A program made the position numbers and the translations under genes. The notes beneath the pieces are model-generated. The model saw nothing but the letters and a program-made list of their open reading frames with translations, did not search any database and was not told the origin of the DNA. DNA of 15,276 nt from an uncultured bacterium. Its GTDB lineage: Bacteria > Hydrogenedentota > Hydrogenedentia > Hydrogenedentales > SLHB01. The stretch covers positions 1-15,276 of the forward strand of contig CALEZK010000692.1 in the NCBI GenBank assembly GCA_937928585.1, given 5' to 3'. Positions 14,572 through 15,276 of this stretch are shown here, one piece after another (position 1 is the first letter of the stretch; each line of letters begins with the position of its first letter).

Positions 14572-14880
14572 AGAGAAAGCATAACCGCGAACAAACACAG
14601 AGTCTACGCAGACGCCAAGGGACGCAGACACCAAGGGACGCAGACACCAAGGGACGCAGACGCCAAGGGACTGTCACCCGCCAAGGGACTGTCACCCGCG
14701 CGCCAAACGCCTGCGCCAACTCGCAAAGACAGACCCGCGCGGGTGGCTGTCCCTCGAACGCAGCCTGCACTCCAAACACAATCATCGCCTTAGAGAAAGC
14801 AAAACCGCGAGCAAACGCAGAGTCTACGAAAACGCCAAGGGACTGTCAAAACCAGCCTGCACTCCAAACGCAATCATCCC
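14572..14880. repeat. Duplicated module (A 14572-14786, B 14792-14880)
   Basis: The first parts correspond at an exact 220-base offset: AGAGAAAGCATAACCGCGA near 14572 against AGAGAAAGCAAAACCGCGA near 14792, continuing through GAGTCTACG and CGCCAAGGGAC. The second parts also match: CAGCCTGCACTCCAAAC plus ACAATCATC at 14761 and the same with GCAATCATC at 14853. Module A is longer because it carries the minisatellite and about 55 bases of other sequence between its two ends. Confidence 0.75.
14606..14704. repeat. 16-bp minisatellite with 18-bp variant units
   Basis: Four head-to-tail 16-bp units of ACGCAGACRCCAAGGG lie at 14606-14621, 14622-14637, 14638-14653 and 14654-14669. Units 1 and 4 have G and units 2 and 3 have A at the variable base. 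They are followed by an 18-bp variant ACTGTCACCCGCCAAGGG at 14670-14687 and a diverging copy at 14688-14704. The shared core is CCAAGGGAC. Confidence 0.9.
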
Positions 14881-15025
14881 CGCCACCCAACATTCGCACC
14901 AAATCCCCGTGAAAAAGTATTCTCGCCCGCATGAGAACCCGACCAACACCCCGCCGCCAAAATGATCGTGCGCAATGGACCCCGGCAGACTGCAAAGCGG
15001 TCGCCATAGCGCTCGTGGCTTATTC

Positions 15026-15121
15026 CTCGTTACCCTTCGCCGCGGCGAATCCCGCTTGGTAACGCCCTCTTGAAACTCTGTCCTCCGAAGCCTACTGGCG
15101 AAGGAGGAAGCTCTGCTTTGA
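15026..15121. repeat. Palindromic intergenic element, copy 1, carrying nested hairpins
   Basis: Outer arms GTTACC (15029-15034) and GGTAAC (15058-15063) enclose a perfect palindrome TTCGCCGCGGCGAA (15036-15049). Then CCCTCTTGAAA leads into a hairpin at 15081-15108: TCCTCC pairs with GGAGGA and GCC with GGC around a TACT loop, separated by a symmetric GAA/GAA internal loop. The hairpin is flanked by the direct repeat CTCTG (15076-15080 and 15111-15115). The element then ends with GCTTTGATC. Confidence 0.7.
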
Positions 15122-15206
15122 TCGAAAGAACTCGCCGCATGGCAACGCGCCGAGGCCATGACGAAAAAGAGAACAATCAATAGCCTCCACAAGAATTAAT
15201 TTAAAC

Positions 15207-15254
15207 TCGTTCCTAAGCTCCCGCTTGGGAACGCACTCTTGAAAAGCTCCGCTT
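15207..15254. repeat. Palindromic intergenic element, copy 2 (simple form)
   Basis: GTTCCTAAGC (15209-15218) pairs with GCTTGGGAAC (15223-15232) around a TCCC loop, with one G-T pair. It is followed by GCACTCTTGAAAAGCTCCGCTTTGATC-type sequence, the same tail as copy 1 but without the inserted hairpin. Sequences of the form CGTTCCCAAGCTCCxGCTTGGGAACG are, from memory, scattered between genes in several unrelated bacterial groups. Confidence 0.7.
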
Positions 15255-15276
15255 TGATCTTAGGGAAGCCCACCCC

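Larger units (their letters stand above)
14570..15276. other. Repeat-built intergenic stretch with no credible gene
   Basis: About 700 bp upstream of the glycosyltransferase start contain no frame with recognisable protein features. The open frames here run through tandem repeats and change reading frame between repeat copies. From left to right it holds repeat module A with a minisatellite inside (14572-14786), module B (14792-14880), about 145 bp without visible structure (14881-15026), and two palindromic elements (15026-15121 and 15207-15254). No tRNA or promoter of note was seen. Confidence 0.75.

Noticed and set aside
14606..14704. Possible CRISPR array
   Set aside because: The units are 16-18 bp, directly adjacent with no unique spacers, and no cas genes are present.
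14570..14785. N-terminal extension of the glycosyltransferase through the repeats
   Set aside because: The extension (VTVPWRVTVPWRL and similar) is translated minisatellite, while ATG 14569 gives the canonical GT2 beginning.
14931..15062. Small plus-strand frame of 43 codons
   Set aside because: It ends inside palindromic element copy 1, lacks a ribosome-binding site and has no recognisable features.
14824..15192. Minus-strand open frame of 122 codons with a hydrophobic start
   Set aside because: It runs through the palindromic elements and module B and has no ribosome-binding site. The apparent signal-like start (WRLLIVLFFVMASA) is probably accidental.

Overview
The window is about 15.3 kb of high-GC bacterial chromosome. 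It carries thirteen protein-coding genes, one of them cut by the left edge, and one gene remnant. The mix of families points to a free-living, carbohydrate-using member of the planctomycete/PVC or Hydrogenedentota-like world: a DUF2723 membrane glycosyltransferase, a DUF1080 protein, a secreted BNR-repeat sialidase-like protein, a family I pyrophosphatase of the chlamydial type, a DUF4382 lipoprotein, and simple repeats between genes. This placement is inferred from remembered family distributions; there is no rRNA or other marker gene here.

Left block (1-3830). A partial DUF2723 membrane protein reads leftward off the edge. Divergent from it is a complete ComM/YifB AAA+ ATPase gene. Next comes a leftward gene for a protein with three tandem XRE-type helix-turn-helix repeats. 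Immediately after its start lies a second comM-like sequence that contains only the last third of the gene. The two comM sequences are only about two-thirds identical in protein over the shared part, so this is not a recent local duplication. The arrangement looks like a resident comM that lost its 5' part where foreign DNA carrying another comM came in.

Middle-left block (3878-6623, minus strand). A likely three-gene operon is transcribed leftward: an exported DUF1080 protein with an unrecognised N-terminal half, a 314-residue protein I do not recognise, and a small DUF1569/DinB-like protein.

Middle-right block (6820-13779, plus strand). A TolC-type outer-membrane channel is followed by pyrophosphatase, the sialidase-like protein (start overlapping the pyrophosphatase stop), a NYN/LOTUS putative RNase, an MFS exporter, and a DUF4382 lipoprotein with two 11-Asp tracts. 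The lipoprotein gene has the best promoter in the window (TTGACA-17-CATAAT) and a textbook intrinsic terminator. The envelope genes (TolC channel, MFS exporter) suggest efflux or secretion, but no membrane-fusion or RND partner is present.

Right block (13886-15276). A leftward family 2 glycosyltransferase of the polyprenyl-phosphate sugar transferase type is followed by about 700 bp with no credible gene. That stretch is built from repeats: a 16-bp minisatellite inside a duplicated module, then two diverged copies of a palindromic element, one of which appears to have a separate hairpin inserted in it.
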